Positions 6,353-6,680 of a stretch of DNA of 6,680 nucleotides are shown piece after piece. A model generated the notes under the pieces. That model was given only the letters and a program-made list of their open reading frames with translations. It made no database searches and was not told the origin of the DNA. Origin of the DNA: Bacteroidota bacterium (GTDB lineage Bacteria; Bacteroidota; Bacteroidia; Flavobacteriales; Flavobacteriaceae); contig JAHZIZ010000187.1 in assembly GCA_022601215.1 (NCBI GenBank), forward strand, positions 1-6,680. The letters are read 5' to 3'. A program made the position numbers and the translations under genes. Numbering within the stretch: the first letter of the stretch is position 1; every line of letters starts with the position of its first letter.

Positions 6353-6680
6353 ATGTCACAAGTTACAGGAAAAGTTGCACAGATTATTGGCCCAGTGGTA
6401 GACGTTGCGTTTGCGAATGGAGCAGAACTTCCAAGAATTTACGATTCGCTTGAAGTAAACAACAATGGAGTTACATTGATACTTGAAGTACAATCTCATA
6501 TTGGTGAAAGTACCGTGCGTACCATCTCAATGGACAGTACAGATGGATTGAGTCGTGGAGTGGACGCTGTTGCAACCGGAGCACCTATACAAATGCCAAT
6601 TGGAGATGATGTATACGGGCGTTTATTTAACGTAAATGGAGATTCCATTGATGGAATTGGAAAATTTCCAAAGGCTGGAG
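6353..6680 (+). CDS. atpD: F1 ATP synthase subunit beta, N-terminal part, 3' truncated by window edge
   Basis: Catalytic subunit of the F1 sector of F-type ATP synthase, acting on the cytosolic face of the inner membrane. The frame is open from ATG 6353 to the window end: 109 codons plus one base, of about 500 expected. The start MSQVTGKVAQIIGPVVDVAF is the usual beginning of the beta-barrel domain. It continues with LEVQSHIGESTVRTISMDST, DGLSRG, TGAPIQMPIG and YGRLFNVNGDSIDG, all well conserved in AtpD. The Walker A loop and the catalytic Glu lie beyond the edge. The gene has its own promoter upstream and no other atp gene before it, which fits the Bacteroidota habit of keeping atpD-atpC apart from the rest of the ATP synthase genes. 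There is no Shine-Dalgarno site; an A-rich stretch (6333-6342) precedes the ATG, as is common in this phylum. Confidence 0.97.
   Translation, partial: MSQVTGKVAQIIGPVVDVAFANGAELPRIYDSLEVNNNGVTLILEVQSHIGESTVRTISMDSTDGLSRGVDAVATGAPIQMPIGDDVYGRLFNVNGDSIDGIGKFPKAG

Noticed and set aside
1..6680. CRISPR array, tRNA, rRNA, insertion sequence or phage genes
   Set aside because: No regularly spaced repeats, tRNA-like cloverleaf, transposase motifs or terminal inverted repeats were seen on either strand.

Overview
The window looks like chromosomal DNA from a member of the Bacteroidota, most likely order Flavobacteriales. It is AT-rich and lacks useful Shine-Dalgarno sites in front of its genes. It carries a textbook Bacteroidota -7 promoter box (TATCTTTG), and the GlmS and AtpD fragments read like flavobacterial proteins. 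The genus cannot be named from this stretch.

Layout: (1) 1-1035, plus strand: the C-terminal 344 codons of glmS (glucosamine-6-phosphate synthase), cut by the left edge. (2) 1036-6057, minus strand: a tightly packed four-gene operon. Reading in its own direction it encodes a five-helix membrane protein of the DUF4956 family, a 1001-residue membrane-anchored CotH-kinase-like protein with a beta-helix C-terminus, a VTC-type polyphosphate polymerase domain protein, and a lipoprotein-type family I inorganic pyrophosphatase. The junctions are a 22-nt gap, a roughly 26-nt overlap and an 8-nt overlap. (3) 6058-6352: a divergent intergenic region with one promoter candidate facing each way and a small hairpin in the atpD leader. 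(4) 6353-6680, plus strand: the first 109 codons of atpD (F1 ATP synthase beta), cut by the right edge.

The operon is the interesting part. VTC-domain, DUF4956 and CotH genes are known from general knowledge to recur together in bacteria, but their joint job is not established to my knowledge. Predicted locations form a chain across the inner membrane: the polymerase in the cytosol, DUF4956 in the membrane with a cytosolic C-terminal domain, the CotH/beta-helix protein anchored inside and projecting outward, and the pyrophosphatase tethered as a lipoprotein outside. I infer a phosphate-polymer or phosphotransfer system of the cell envelope, in which the pyrophosphatase would remove PPi or pull the reaction forward. 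This is a hypothesis from topology and gene coupling, not from any functional data.

Other oddities are a CotH domain that seems to have His-His where the usual catalytic-loop Asp is expected, a pyrophosphatase with an Asp at a usually basic active-site position, and glmS and ppa stop codons that abut exactly on opposite strands (TAA/TTA) with no room for a terminator.
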